From NCBI GenBank assembly GCA_027186245.1, contig CP114491.1:6631501-6695500 (forward strand): a stretch of DNA of 64,000 bases. The letters are read 5' to 3'. The number at the start of each line of letters is the position of its first letter. The first letter of the stretch is position 1. The stretch comes from Coriaria nepalensis. Lineage: Eukaryota; Streptophyta; Magnoliopsida; Cucurbitales; Coriariaceae. The notes beneath the pieces are model-generated. The model had not been told where the DNA came from, did no database searches, and worked only from the letters and a program-made list of their open reading frames with translations. Positions 1-12,800 of the stretch are shown here, piece after piece. Both the position numbers and the translations under genes were made by a program.

Positions 1-200
1 CTGGAAGTTGGGCTTCTGTCCCTAAGAGGTGATGGATGACGTGATGTCACGTAACCGCGTGAAGTTTGAAAGTTTCCGAACGAGAAACCGAGAGAGGACT
101 TGGATGCGTCAATTACCAAAAGAGGAGAAAAACTTAGTGTGTGGGGAAGCAAACGTAATAGTTAATTGACACGTGTCACCTTATCAAGATATGTCAAATA
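1..200 (-). promoter_or_regulatory. Possible promoter and 5' leader of a gene to the left
   Basis: On the minus strand this stretch has a pyrimidine-rich leader-like segment. It also carries two ACGT-type palindromes: GACACGTGTC at 168-177 (a G-box core) and ACGTGA-TG-TCACGT at 39-52. Such motifs bind bZIP or bHLH factors in plant promoters. No coding exon is visible here, so a gene start beyond the left edge is only an inference. The segment could equally be a transposon promoter. Confidence 0.25.
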
Positions 201-2109
201 AATTTCGAAGCTTAAAAATCAATGCACGAATATTTAAAAAATGTGCTAAAAGTTAAAAATCCATTTTATTTGGTGGATTAATTTTTTTTTTTTAAATTTT
301 ATAAGAATGGCTGAAAATTTTTATATTTTTAAAATGAGAAAACAAATCCCCTTTACAATGTGTGCTAAATATCTCCTAGTTAATCTATTTCATCGTTAAT
401 TAACGAAATGTTGATGGGTATGTTAAATAAGTATGTTATATCAACTAATTATAAAATAAATAATTAAAATAATTAGTATTTAAAGTTTGATATATAAACT
501 TTTAATTAATTAACTTATCTCCTCTAATTCATTCATTTTCTTTTATTTTTTTCCTTTTAATTTCATCGATAACTGCCGGCAAATCAGTCACCGTAGCTAC
601 CTTCTCCTACCACCACCGCGGCCACCTTCATCTCCCTCTATGATAATTAACATGGCATACTTTTTGGCATGTTATGGCAGCATTCTATTAATGTGAAACC
701 AAATTTTGGATGTAAAAGCGTTTTAAGCGCATAATATAAAAAGTATGGATTTTTTTTATTCGTTTTAAAATATTAGAAGTCTTTATCCCCTCTTATAAAA
801 TATAAGAAGTTTTTTGCCTTTGGACCTCAAACAAAGAAAAGTACATGTTTGTTTAAAATTAGCGTTTTCTTTTCACTAATGGTTCTAATGTTAAAAATGA
901 AGCATGTTGGGTATGAAATTGATGTTGAAATACCAATTTCCATGATCTCTTTCTCTATATTGACAAATTTTGAACATTACAAAACAATTTTGATCGATTA
1001 AAATTGATTGAGATAATTGCTCATATAGAGCTATTGACCAACAGTGTCTGACAATAACATTGGTCGTGGTAAGACAAAAGCCCAAACCGAGATCGACATA
1101 TTAATTTTGAGAAAATCGCTCATATCTCTCTTCAGACCGACATAATTTGACAATGTGATCGTTCATGGTCGCACAAAAACCCAAATTCTGATCGACAAAT
1201 GGATTGATACAGTCAATCGTAGCTATCTTCAAACAACTTTGTCTGACAAATTCATCGGTCATTATCAGTTAAAAACCTCAAGACCGTCTTTCCTTTATTC
1301 GATTCAAGTGTCCATCTATGTCGACCTTGAGGATGAGAGAACCACCGATTAGGTTCGACCTTGTACACCTTCTATGCCGATTTAATGGATGCGAGTACCA
1401 ACTTTATAGTCACTTTGACGGACCTAGTGGTTCTAGAAGGATTAATCCAATCAAACTTGTAAAACATTGTCAAGTTAAACCAAAGAAATTGGTATTTGGA
1501 TGGATTATCCACAACCGATTTTGATCAACTAATTGTACATTATTGTTGAGTTAGTCAATATTATCCTTCTCTCATTACTAAAGTAAAGGGGTAAACCTAG
1601 TATAGATTTGGGAAAAAAATGGAAAAAATCCATGGGATCATAATGTACTACTAGCATATGAAATCATATGAATTTGATTGATCATATTATATCTTCTTTG
1701 TCCCTCTATGTCAATTAACATTTATTGACATTTTTGACATAGCTGTTCACAACCCTCCAGAGACCGACTATGTCAGACTATGTAAATTGTTTCTCATCGA
1801 TAATAAAAATCTAAGATCATCTTGAGCATGATGTGACCATTCTTTTTGTCGAGTCGTTAGTCCAACTTGAATGACAGTACACTCGACCGATTGTGATCCG
1901 TTCTTCATACATTATTGTCAAGACCATTAAGACCTTGGATACCATCTGATCCTTGCGCTACAAATTCTAACAAGTAGATTGAATAAATTTGATCATGCAT
2001 TAATAATTGAACTCTCTATTTGATTTCAGGTGGAGGAACCACTTAAGCCCATTTTGGAATCGAAGGAATATTTTGGAGGCCAGTCACCATCGTATCAAGG
2101 CTAATATCA
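201..2109. other. AT-rich intergenic DNA, no gene recognised
   Basis: The first 700 bases are strongly AT-rich. From about 1000 the base composition is more balanced, with two short open frames at 1155-1352 and 1318-1524 that match nothing I recognise. Because a broken DUF1985 gene follows at once, this may be the decayed upstream part of the same transposon. That is inference from position only. Confidence 0.4.
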
Positions 2110-2720
2110 ACTATTGAGACTATAAAAACTTCTCCATCTAAGAACCAATTGAAGTTATTCATGAAGGCATGCTTTGGACCATTTCTGGATATAGATCTCG
2201 AGCTCAATTTCTCCAATCAACTAGTTCACTACCTCTTACTACTAAGACTAAAGTGCAAGAAGAAGTACGAGGTATGGTTCTCTATTGCTAATGGTAGTTA
2301 TCCGATTTTCTATTGAAGAGTTTGCACTAGTCACAGAACTCAAGTTACACAATATGCCAACATCTAAAAAGGTAGATAGTGATGATTACTATAAAGCTAT
2401 GACTTCTAAACTATGATCTAGGTATTTTGGCGGTCGATCCGATATTACAACTGATGAGGGTGGCAATAAGTTATCAGAGTTGAAAGGATAGGGGTCGGAT
2501 GTTATGGTTTATGAAGACGTCATGAAGCTTGCCCTAGTTTACTTCTAGAACGTGTCCTCTTAGCTCAATAATCGAGGTATATAATTCAATTACATCATCT
2601 GTACCTCTCTTTATCTAAAGGATTTCAACAAGTACCCTTAAGGTAGAGTCGTGTTTCTAAAACTATATCATAACTCTATCATCCCTCTTGATAGACCTCA
2701 AGGCAAAAGCCATGAAAGCT
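2110..2720 (+). pseudogene. DUF1985 domain remnant (Ulp1-type transposon gene)
   Basis: Reading from about 2150 gives a DUF1985-like sequence: a GPFLDIDLELNFSNQLVHYL block, then VWFSIANGSY. The frame then breaks near 2303 and continues one frame over as RFSIEEFALVTELKLHN, YFGG and VMKLALVYF. In-frame stops appear around 2414, 2490 and 2548. DUF1985 is a plant domain found mainly in proteins of Mutator-like and other transposons that also carry a Ulp1-type protease. No protease domain is visible downstream, where a family L repeat begins at about 2770. The gene is broken by one frameshift and several stops. Similarity was judged by eye. Confidence 0.7.
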
Positions 2721-2769
2721 AAATCATAAACGAAAAAGAGAAAAAAGAGAAGAACAAAGAAATAAAGAG

Positions 2770-3857
2770 ATGTACCCTTTATACTGTTAGTCTAGAAGTA
2801 ATCTATCTCTATATTGTTACATACATGATTAATTGTATATCATACTTGATAGATTTTTGGGTCATAGACATGCACTTGGAATCATGATGGAGATCATGCT
2901 TGATGAGATCCAAAGTTGCCTAAGTCTAAGACCTAAATTATTCATAGTCATAGAATTATCATGGTGGGAAAATGACAATCCGGAGAGATTATTATATGCC
3001 CTATCATCTTCTAAAGAATAATGATGTTCTCATGATCATCGGTATTGGAGAATATCATGATCAAAATATAGGTGATTTAGAAGAGACTTAATCATATAAC
3101 GTGATCAGTTGACAAATTTCATTGGTAATGATATTAACTGTTAATCAGATTTGCTTAGTAACTATGGTGGTTATGATTCTCAGATCTGAGATCATCACAA
3201 TACTAGTGTATGAGATATTATGCATTGACATCATTCAATGTGATACTAACTAATGATCACTTAAAGGAGGAGCCACTACGCATGTCTGTAGGGTGATAAG
3301 ATGAGATCCATCGCCTCTATTTTAGAGTGAAGGTCCTAGAATGATATAAGTTGTGCAATGAAGAAAATCTTTGTGCAAAGTAGTAGAGTGTGAGAATAAT
3401 TTTAGTAAATCTATTGTTGTGTAGTTATATAAGGGCTTATATGATTCATAAGGATAGTCTAGTATGATTTAATAGTTAAACCAAGCTCAGAGACTATCTG
3501 GGACAATGAATAGATGGAAGGATTAATCTAGTACGGTAATAGTCATCTATAGTTTTTATGAAGGTTCCTAAGACTTCTCATTACACGGGTGGCCCATATA
3601 CTTTTTTAGAGGCCAATGTGAGTTTGGTGATTTGAGTTAATTAAACATACAAGATGATCGTAATAACTATTTATCTTAAAAGGAGTTTTAGGTCTAAATG
3701 GTCCACTCATCAGAATGGACAAAATCCACATGTTGTTGTAGGGCCCACATACCGACGTAATGTAGAACTTATCCGATCACACACATAAAGGTTGATTAGA
3801 TCTCAGTTGAATTCCAAATTGGAGAAATTTTGACCCGTTGATAATGAACTCGATTTA
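2770..3857 (+). repeat. Family L LTR copy, plus orientation
   Basis: This stretch aligns by eye with the other family L copies. Its start (about 2808-2925) matches the reverse complement of 43935-44075. The block around 3480-3620 matches 53060-53220, and the block around 3770-3850 (CCGATCACACACATAAAG, then GAGAAATTTTGAC) matches 53325-53400. The family's usual TATA and U5 end are missing because the copy runs straight into the 142-bp satellite at about 3851-3857. A short GATTTA is shared by both at the junction. It is probably a truncated solo LTR. Confidence 0.6.
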
Positions 3858-6800
3858 GTGTCTTAAGGAGACTCATTCAAATGATTTTTAGGTGAAACAA
3901 ATGCACATGTGTCGTTCAGAGGACATTAACATGTTATCCACGAAACTTGTGCTTAACGTGCAAAACTAGAATTCGTTCGAACATCTTTCATATGATTTAG
4001 TGGCTTGAGGAGACACATTGAAATGATTTTTAGGTGAAACAAATACACACGTATCCTTCAAAAATCATTAAAATGTTATGCACAACACTCTTGTTTGAAG
4101 TATGGAAATAGAATTTGTTTGAACATCATTCATATGATTTTGTGGCTTGAAGCAACACATTGAAATGATTTTTAGGTGAAGCGAATGCACATGTGTCTTT
4201 CAAAGAATATTAGCATATTATGTACGAAACTCGTGTTTGAAATGAAAAAATAGAATTCGTTCGAATTGCTTTCATATTATTTAGTGACTTGACGAGACTC
4301 ATTAAACTGATTGTTAGGTGAAACAAATGCACACAGGTCCTTCAAAGATCATTAGCATGTTATTGACGAAACTTGTGTTTGAAGTGCGGAAATAGATTTC
4401 GTTCGAACCTCTTTCATATGATTTAGTTTCTTGAGGAGACTCATTAAAATTATTTTTACGTGAAACAAATACACACATGTCCTACAAAGATCATTAGAAT
4501 GTAATGCACGAAACTCTTGTTTGAAGTGCGGAAATAGAATTCGCTCGAACATCTTTCATATGATTTTGTGGCTTTAAGAGACACATTGAAATGATTTTTA
4601 GGTGACATAAATGCACATGTGTCATTCAAAGAACATTAGCATGTTATGCACAAAACTTGTGTTTGAAGTGCAAAAATAGAATTAGTTTGAATTGCTTTCA
4701 TATTATTTAGTGACTTGATGAAACTCATTGAAATGCTTTTTAGGTAAAACCAATCCACACGTGTCCTTTGAAGAACATTAGTATGTTATGCACGAAACTT
4801 GTGCTTGAAGTGAGAAAAAAGAATTCGTTTGGTTATCTTTCATTTGATTTAGTGGCTTTAGGAGACTCATTGAAACGATTTTTAGGTGAAAGAAATTCAC
4901 ACGTGTCCTTCAAAAATCATTAGCCTAGTATGTATGAAACTTGTGTTTGACATGCGAAAGTTGAATTCGTTCGAACTTCATTCATACGATTAAGTGGCTT
5001 GAGGAGACTTATTGAAATGATTTTTAAGTGAAACAAATGCAGAAGTCACTTTCCAGATCAATAGCATTTTATGCACGAAACTCATGCTTAAAGTGCAAAA
5101 ATAGAATTCGTTTATTTTTACTGTCATATGATGTACTGGCTTGAGAAGACTCAGTGAAATGATTTTCATGTGAAACAAATGCACACATGTCTTTCAAAGA
5201 ACATTAGCATGTTATGTATGAAACTTGTGTTATAAGTTTGAAAATAAAATTCGTTTGAACCTCTTTCGTATGATTTAGTGGCTTTAGGAGACATATTGAA
5301 ATGATTTTTAGTTGAAAACAATGCACACATGTCCTTGAAAGAATATTAGCCTATTATGCACTAAACTTGTGTTTAAAGTGCAAAAAAAGAATTTGTTTGA
5401 ACCTCTTTCATATGTTTTAGTGGCTTGACGAGACTCAGTGAATTGATTTTTAGGAGAAACAAATGCACATGTGTCCTTTAAAGAATATTAGCATGTTATG
5501 CACAAATCTTGTGTTTGAACTGCAAAAATAGAATTCTTTCGAACCTCTTCTGTATGATTTAGTGACTTTAGGAGACTCATTGAAATGATTTTTAGGTAAA
5601 AAAAATGCACACATGTCCTTTAATGAATATTAGCATATTACGCACGAGACTTGTGTTCAAAGTGCGAAAATAAAATTTGTTCAGACTTCTTTCATATGAT
5701 TATTACGCTTGAGGAGACTCATTGAATTGAGTTTTAGGTGAAACAAATGTACACGTGTGTTTGAAAAAACATTAGCATGTTATGCATCAAACTTATGTTC
5801 AAAGTGCGAAAATAGAATTCGTTAGAACCTCTTTCACATGACTTAGTGGCTTCAGAAGACTGATTAAAATGATTTTTTGGTGAAACAGATATACACGTGT
5901 CTTCCAAGGATTAGCATGTTGGAATGATTGGAATGACGAGACTGATTGGAATGATTTTTAGGTGAAACAATGCACACTTGTCCTTCAAAGAACATTAGCA
6001 TGTTATGAACGAAACTTGTGTTTAAAGTCTGAAAACAGAATTTGTTCAAACATCATTCATATGATTTAGTACCTTTAGGAGAGTCATTGAAATTATTTTT
6101 AGGTGAAAGAAATGCACACATGTCTTTCAAAGATCATTAGCATGTTATGCACGAAACTTGTGTTTGACGTGCGAAAGTAGAATTCGTTCGAAACTCATTC
6201 ATATGATTAGGTGGCTTGAGGAGACTCATTGAAATGATTTTTAAGTGAAACAAATGCCCAAGTCACTTTCAAGGATCATTAGGATTTTATGCACGAAACT
6301 CGTGTTTATAGTGTGAAAATAGAATTTGTTTGAATAGCTTTCATATGATGTACTGGCTTGAGAAGACTCAGTGAAATGATTTTTAGTTGAAACAAATGCA
6401 CACGTGTCTTTCAAAGAACATTGACATGTTATGCATGAAACTTGTGTTTGAAGTGTGAAAATAGAATTAGTTTGAACCTCTTTCATATGATTTAGTGGCT
6501 TTAGGAAACTTATTGAAATGATTTTTAGGTGAAAGAAATGCACACATATTGTCCTTCAATGGATATTAGCATGTTATGCACAAGACTTGTATTTAAAGTG
6601 CGAAAATAGAATTCAATCAAACCTTTTTCATATGATTATTAGGCTTGAGGAGACTCATTGAAATGGGTTTTAGGAGAAACAAATGCACACGTGTTCCCAA
6701 AAGAACATTACATGTTATGCATGAAACTTTTGTTTAAAGTGCAAAACTAGAAATCTTTAAAACCTCTTTCATATGATTTAGTGGCTTGAGGAGACTCATT

Positions 6801-9800
6801 GAAATGATTTTTCGGTGAAATAAATGCACACATGTCTTTGAAGGATTATTAACATGTTATGTACGAAACTCGTGTTTGAAGTGCGAAAATATACTTAGTT
6901 CAATTTCCCTTCATATTATATAGTAGCGTGAGGAGACTCATTGAAATGATTTTTAAGTGAAAAAAAATGCATACTTGTCCGTCAAAGAACATTAGCATGT
7001 TATGTACGAAACTTGTGTTTCAAGTGCAAAAAAAGAATTTGTTTAAGCATCTTTCATATGATTTAGTGGTTTTAGGAGACTCATTGAAATGATTTGTAGG
7101 TGAAAGAAATGCACACATGTCTTTCACATATCATTAACATGTTATGCATGAAACTTATGTTTTACGTGCGAAAGTAGAATTTGTTCAAACCTCATTCATA
7201 TGATTAAGTGGCTTCAGAAGACTCATTGAAATGATTTTTAAGCGTAAAAAATATACATATGTCCTTCAAAGAATATTAGCATGTTACGCACGAAACTTGT
7301 GTTTAAAGTGCTAATTTAGAATTTGTTCAAACCTCTTTCATATGATTACTAGGCTTGAGGAGACTCATTGAAATGAGTTTTAGGTGAAACAAATACACAC
7401 GTGTCCTTGAAAGAACATTAACATGCTATGCACGAAACTTATGTTTAAAGTGCAAAAATAGAATTCGTTCAAACCTCTTTCCTAGTATTTAGTGGCTTGT
7501 TGAGACTCATTGAATTGATTTTTAAGGTGAAACAAATGCATACATGTCGTTCAAAGAACATTAGCATGTTATGCACGAAACTTGTGTTTGAATTGCAAAA
7601 ATAGAATTTGTTTGAACCTCTTTCTTATGATTTAGTGGCTTGAGAAGACTCATCAAAAATGATTTTTAGGTGAACCAAATGCACATGTGTCGTTCAAAGA
7701 TCATTTGCATGTTTGGCACGAAACTTGTATTTGAAGTGCGAAAAATAGAATTCATTCAAATTGCTTTCAAAACATTTAATGGCTTGAGGAGACTCATTGA
7801 AATGATTTTTAGGCGAAACAAATGTACATGTGTCTTTGAGAGAACATTAGCATGTTATGTACGAAATTTATGTTTAAAGTGCGAAAATAGAATTTGTTTG
7901 AATCTCTTTCATATGATTTAGTGGCTTGAGGAGACTCATTGAAATGTTTTTTTAGTAAAACAAATGCACACGTGTCTTTAAAGGATCATTAAAATGTTAA
8001 TTATGAAAATCATGTTTAGAGTGCAGTAATAGAGTTAATTTGATTTGCCTTCATATTATTTAGTGGCTTGAGGAGACTCATTGAATTGATATTTAGGTAA
8101 AACAAATGCACACTTATCCTTCCAAAAACATTAGCATGTTATGCATGAAACTTATGTTTAAAGTGTGAAAACAGAATTTGTTCAAACATATTTCAAATGA
8201 TTTAGCGGCTTTTGGAGACTTATTGAAATGATTTTTAGATGAAAGAAATGCACACATGTCTTTGACAGATCACTGGTATGTTCTGCATGAAACTTATGTT
8301 TGACGTGCAAAAGTAGAATTTGTTCGAATCTCATTCATATGATTTAGTGGCTCGAGAAGACTCATTGAAATTATTTTTGGGTGAAACAAATGCACACGTG
8401 TCCTTAAAAGAACATTAGCATGTTATGCACGAAAGTTATGTTTAAAGTGTGAAAATAGAATTCAACCTCTTTCATATTATTTAGTGGCTTAAGAATAATC
8501 ATTCAAATGATTTTTAGGTGAAATAAATACACACGTGTTATTCAAAGAACAATAGCATGTTATGCACGAAACTTGCCTTTATAGTGCAAAAAAAGAATTC
8601 GTTCGAATCCCATTCAAATGAACATGTGTTTTTCCATGAAACTTGTGTTTAACGTGAAAAAATAGAATTTGTTCGAACCTTTTTCATATGATTTGGTGGC
8701 TTGAGAAGACTCATTGAAATGATTTTTGGGTGAAACAAACAAATGCACACATGTCCTTCAATGAACATTAGCCTGTTATGCATGAAACTTGTGTTTAACG
8801 TGCAAAAATAGAATTCGTTCGAACCTCTTTCATATGATTTACTAGCTTGAGAAGACTTATTGAAATGATTTATAGGTGAAACAAATTCTCACATGTCCTT
8901 AAAAGAACAATAACATGTTATGCACGAAATTGTGTTTAAAATGTATAAATATAATTCGTTTGAACCTCTTTCATATGATTTAGTGGCTTAAGAAGACTCA
9001 TTGAAATCATTTTTAGGTGTAACGAATGCACACATGTCCTTCAAAGAACAATAGCATGTTATGCATGAAATTTATGTTTAAAGTATAAAAATATAATTCG
9101 TTCGAAACTCTTTCATACGATTTAGTGGCTTGAGAAGATTCATTGAAATGATTTTTAGGTGACACAAATGTACACATGTCCTTCAATGAACATTAGCATG
9201 TTATGCACGAATCTTTTGTTTATAGTGCAAAAAACTAATTCGTTTGTACCTCATTCATAATTTTAGTATCTTGAGGAGACTCATTCAAATAATTTTTATT
9301 TGAAACAAATGCACAGATGTCCTTTGGAGGACATTAGCATGCTATCCACGAAAATTGTGTTTAACGTGCAAAAATAGAATTTGTTTGAACCTCTTTCATA
9401 TGATTTAGTAGCTTGAGAAGACTCATTGAAATGATTTTTAGGTGAAACAAATGCACATGTGTCTTTTAAGAACAAGAGCGTGTTATGCACGAAATATTTG
9501 TTGAAAGTGCGGAAATATAATTTGTTGGAACCTCTTTCATATGAATTAGTGGCTTGAGAAGACTCATTCAAATGATTTTTAGGTGAAATAAATGCACACG
9601 TGTCCTTCAAAGAACATTAATGTTTGATGCACGAAACTTGTCTTTATAGTCCAAAAAAAGATATCATTCGAACCTCATTCATATACTTTAGTGTCTTAAG
9701 GAGACTTATTCAAATGATTTTTAGGTGAACCAAATACACACATGTCCTTCTCAGGACATTAGCATGTTGTCCATGAAACTTGTGTTTAACGTGCAAAAGT

Positions 9801-12800
9801 AGAATTCTTTCGAACCTATTTCATTTGATTTAGTTGCTTGAAGACAGTCATAGAACTGATTTTTTGGTGAAAGAAATGCACACGTGTCCTTCAAACAACA
9901 TTTACATGTTATGCCTGAAACTTGTATTTAAAGGGTGAAAATAGAATTCATTCGAACCTCTTTCATATGATTTAGTTACTCGAGAAGATTCATTGAAATG
10001 ATTTTTAGGTAAAACAAATGCACATGTGTCCTTCCAAGAACATTAGCATGTTATGCACGAAACCTGTTTTTATAGTGCAAAACAAGAATTTGTTCGAACC
10101 TTATTCATATAATTGTGTGTCTTAAGGAGACTCATTCAAATGATTTTAGGTGAAACAAATGCACACGTGTCCTTCAAAGGACATTAATATGTTATCCACG
10201 AAACTTGTGTTTAATGTGCGAAAATAGAATTCATTCGAACCTCTTCCATATGATTTAGTTGCTTGAGAAGACTCATTGAAATGAATTTTAGGTGAACAAA
10301 TGCACACATGTCCTTCAAAGAACATTAGCATGTTATGCACGAAACCTGTCTTTATAGTGCAAAAAAGGAATTCGTTTGAGCCTCATTCATATGATTTAGT
10401 GTCTTGAGGAGACTCATTCAAACAATTTTTAGGTGAAACAAATGCACACATGTTCTTTAGAGGACATTAACATGTTATCCACGAAACTTGTGCTTAACGT
10501 TCAAAACTAGAATTCGTTCGAACCTCTTCCATATGATTTAATGGCTTGAGAAGCCTCATTGAAATGATAATTAGGTGAAACAAATGCACACGTTTCCTTC
10601 AAAGAACAATAGCAGTTATGCACGAAACATTTGTTGAAAGTGCGAAACATTTGTTGAAAGTGTGAAACTTGTGTTTAAGGTTCAAAAATAGAATTCGTTC
10701 AAACCTCTTTCATATGATTTATTGGCTTGGGAAGACTCATTGAAATAATTTTTAGGTGAAACAAATGCACATGTGTCCTTCAAAGAACATTAGCATGTTA
10801 TGAACGAAACTTGTCTTTATAGTACAAAAAAAGAATTTGTTCGTACCTCATTCATATGATTTAGTGTCTTGAGAAGACTCATTTAAATGATTTTTTGGTG
10901 AAACAAATGCACATGTGTCCTTCAAAGGATATTAATATGTTATCCACGAAACTTGCGTTTAACATGCAAAATTAAAATTCGTTCGAACTTCTTTCATATG
11001 ATTTAGTTGCCTGAGAAGACTCTTTAAAATAATTTTTAGTGGAAACAAATGCACACATGTCCTTTAGAAAAAATCAACATGTTATCCATGAAACTTGTCT
11101 TTATAGTACAAAAATATAATTCATTTGAAACTCATTCATATGCTTTAGTGTCTTGAGGAGACTCATTCAAATAATTTTTAGGTGAAACAAATGCACACAT
11201 GTCCTTCAGAGGACATTAACATGTTATCCACGAAACTTGTGCTTAACGTGCAAAAAAAGAATTCATTCGAACCTTTTTCATTTTATTTAGTGGCTTGAGA
11301 AGACTCATTGAAATGATATTTAGGTGAAATAAATATACACGTGTCCTTCAAAGACAAATAGAATGTTCTGCACAAAAGTTATCTTTATAGTGCAAAAAAA
11401 AAATTCATTCGATTCTCATTCATATGATTTAGCATCTTTAGGAGACTCATTCAGAGGATTTTTAGGTGAAACTAATGCACACGTGTCCTTCAAAAAATAT
11501 TAGCATGTTATGCATGAAACTTGTCCTTATAGTGCAAAAAAAGAATTTGTTGGTACCTCATTAATATGATTTAGTGTCTTGAGGAGACTCATTTTATTGA
11601 TTTTTATGTGAAACAAATGCCCATGTGTCCTTCAAAGGATGTTAACATGTTATCCACGAAACTTGTGTTTAACGTGCGAAAATAGAATTCATTGGAACCT
11701 CTTTCATATGATTTGGTTGCCTGAGAAGACTCATTAAAATGATTTTTAGTGGAAACAAATGCACTCGTGTCCTTCAGAGGAAATTAACTTGTTATCCACG
11801 AAACTTGTCTTTATAGTGCAGAAAGAGAATTCGTTCAAACCTCATTCATATGATTTAGTGTCTTAAGGAGACTCATTCAAATGATTTTTAGGTGAAACAA
11901 ATGCACACGGGTCTTTTAGAGGACATTAAGATGTTATCCACAAAACTTGTGTTTCACGTTAAAAAATATAATTCGTTCGAACCAATTTCATATGATTTAT
12001 TTGCTTGAGAAGACTCATTGAAATGATTTTTAGGTGAAACAAATGCACATATGTCCTTCAAAGAACATTAGCATGTTATGCACGAAACTTGTCTTTATAG
12101 TTCAAAAAAAGAATTTGTTCGTACCTCATTCATATGTTTTAGTGTTTTGAGAAGACTCATTTAAATCATTTTTAGGTGAAATAAATGCACATGTGTCCTT
12201 AGAGGATATTAACATGTTATTCACGAAACTTGTGTTTAACATGCGAAAATAGAATTCATTCAAACCTCTTTTATATGATTTAGTTACCTTAGAAGACTCA
12301 TTAAATTGATTTTGAGTGGAAATAAATGCACACATGTTGTTCAGCAGAAATGAACATGTTATCCATGAAACTTGTCTTTATATTGCAAAAGGAGAATTCG
12401 TTCGAACTTCATTCTTATGATTTGGTTGCCTGAGAAGACTCATTAAAATAATTTTTAGTGGAAACAAATGCACACGTGTCCTTCAGAGAAAATTAACATG
12501 TTATCCACGAAACTTGTCTTTATAGTGCAGAAAGAGAATTCATTCAAACCTCATTCATATGATTTTTAGGTGAAACAAATGCACAAGGGTCCGTCAGAGG
12601 ACATTAAGATGTTATCAACGAAACTTGTGTTTAACATTCAAAAATAGAATTCGTTCGAACCTATTTCATATGATTTATTAGCTTGAGAAGATTTATTTAA
12701 ATGATTTTTAGGTGAAACAAATGTATATATGTCCTTCAAAGAACATCAGCATGTTATGCACGAAACTTGTCTATATAGTGCAAAAAAAGAATTTATTTGT

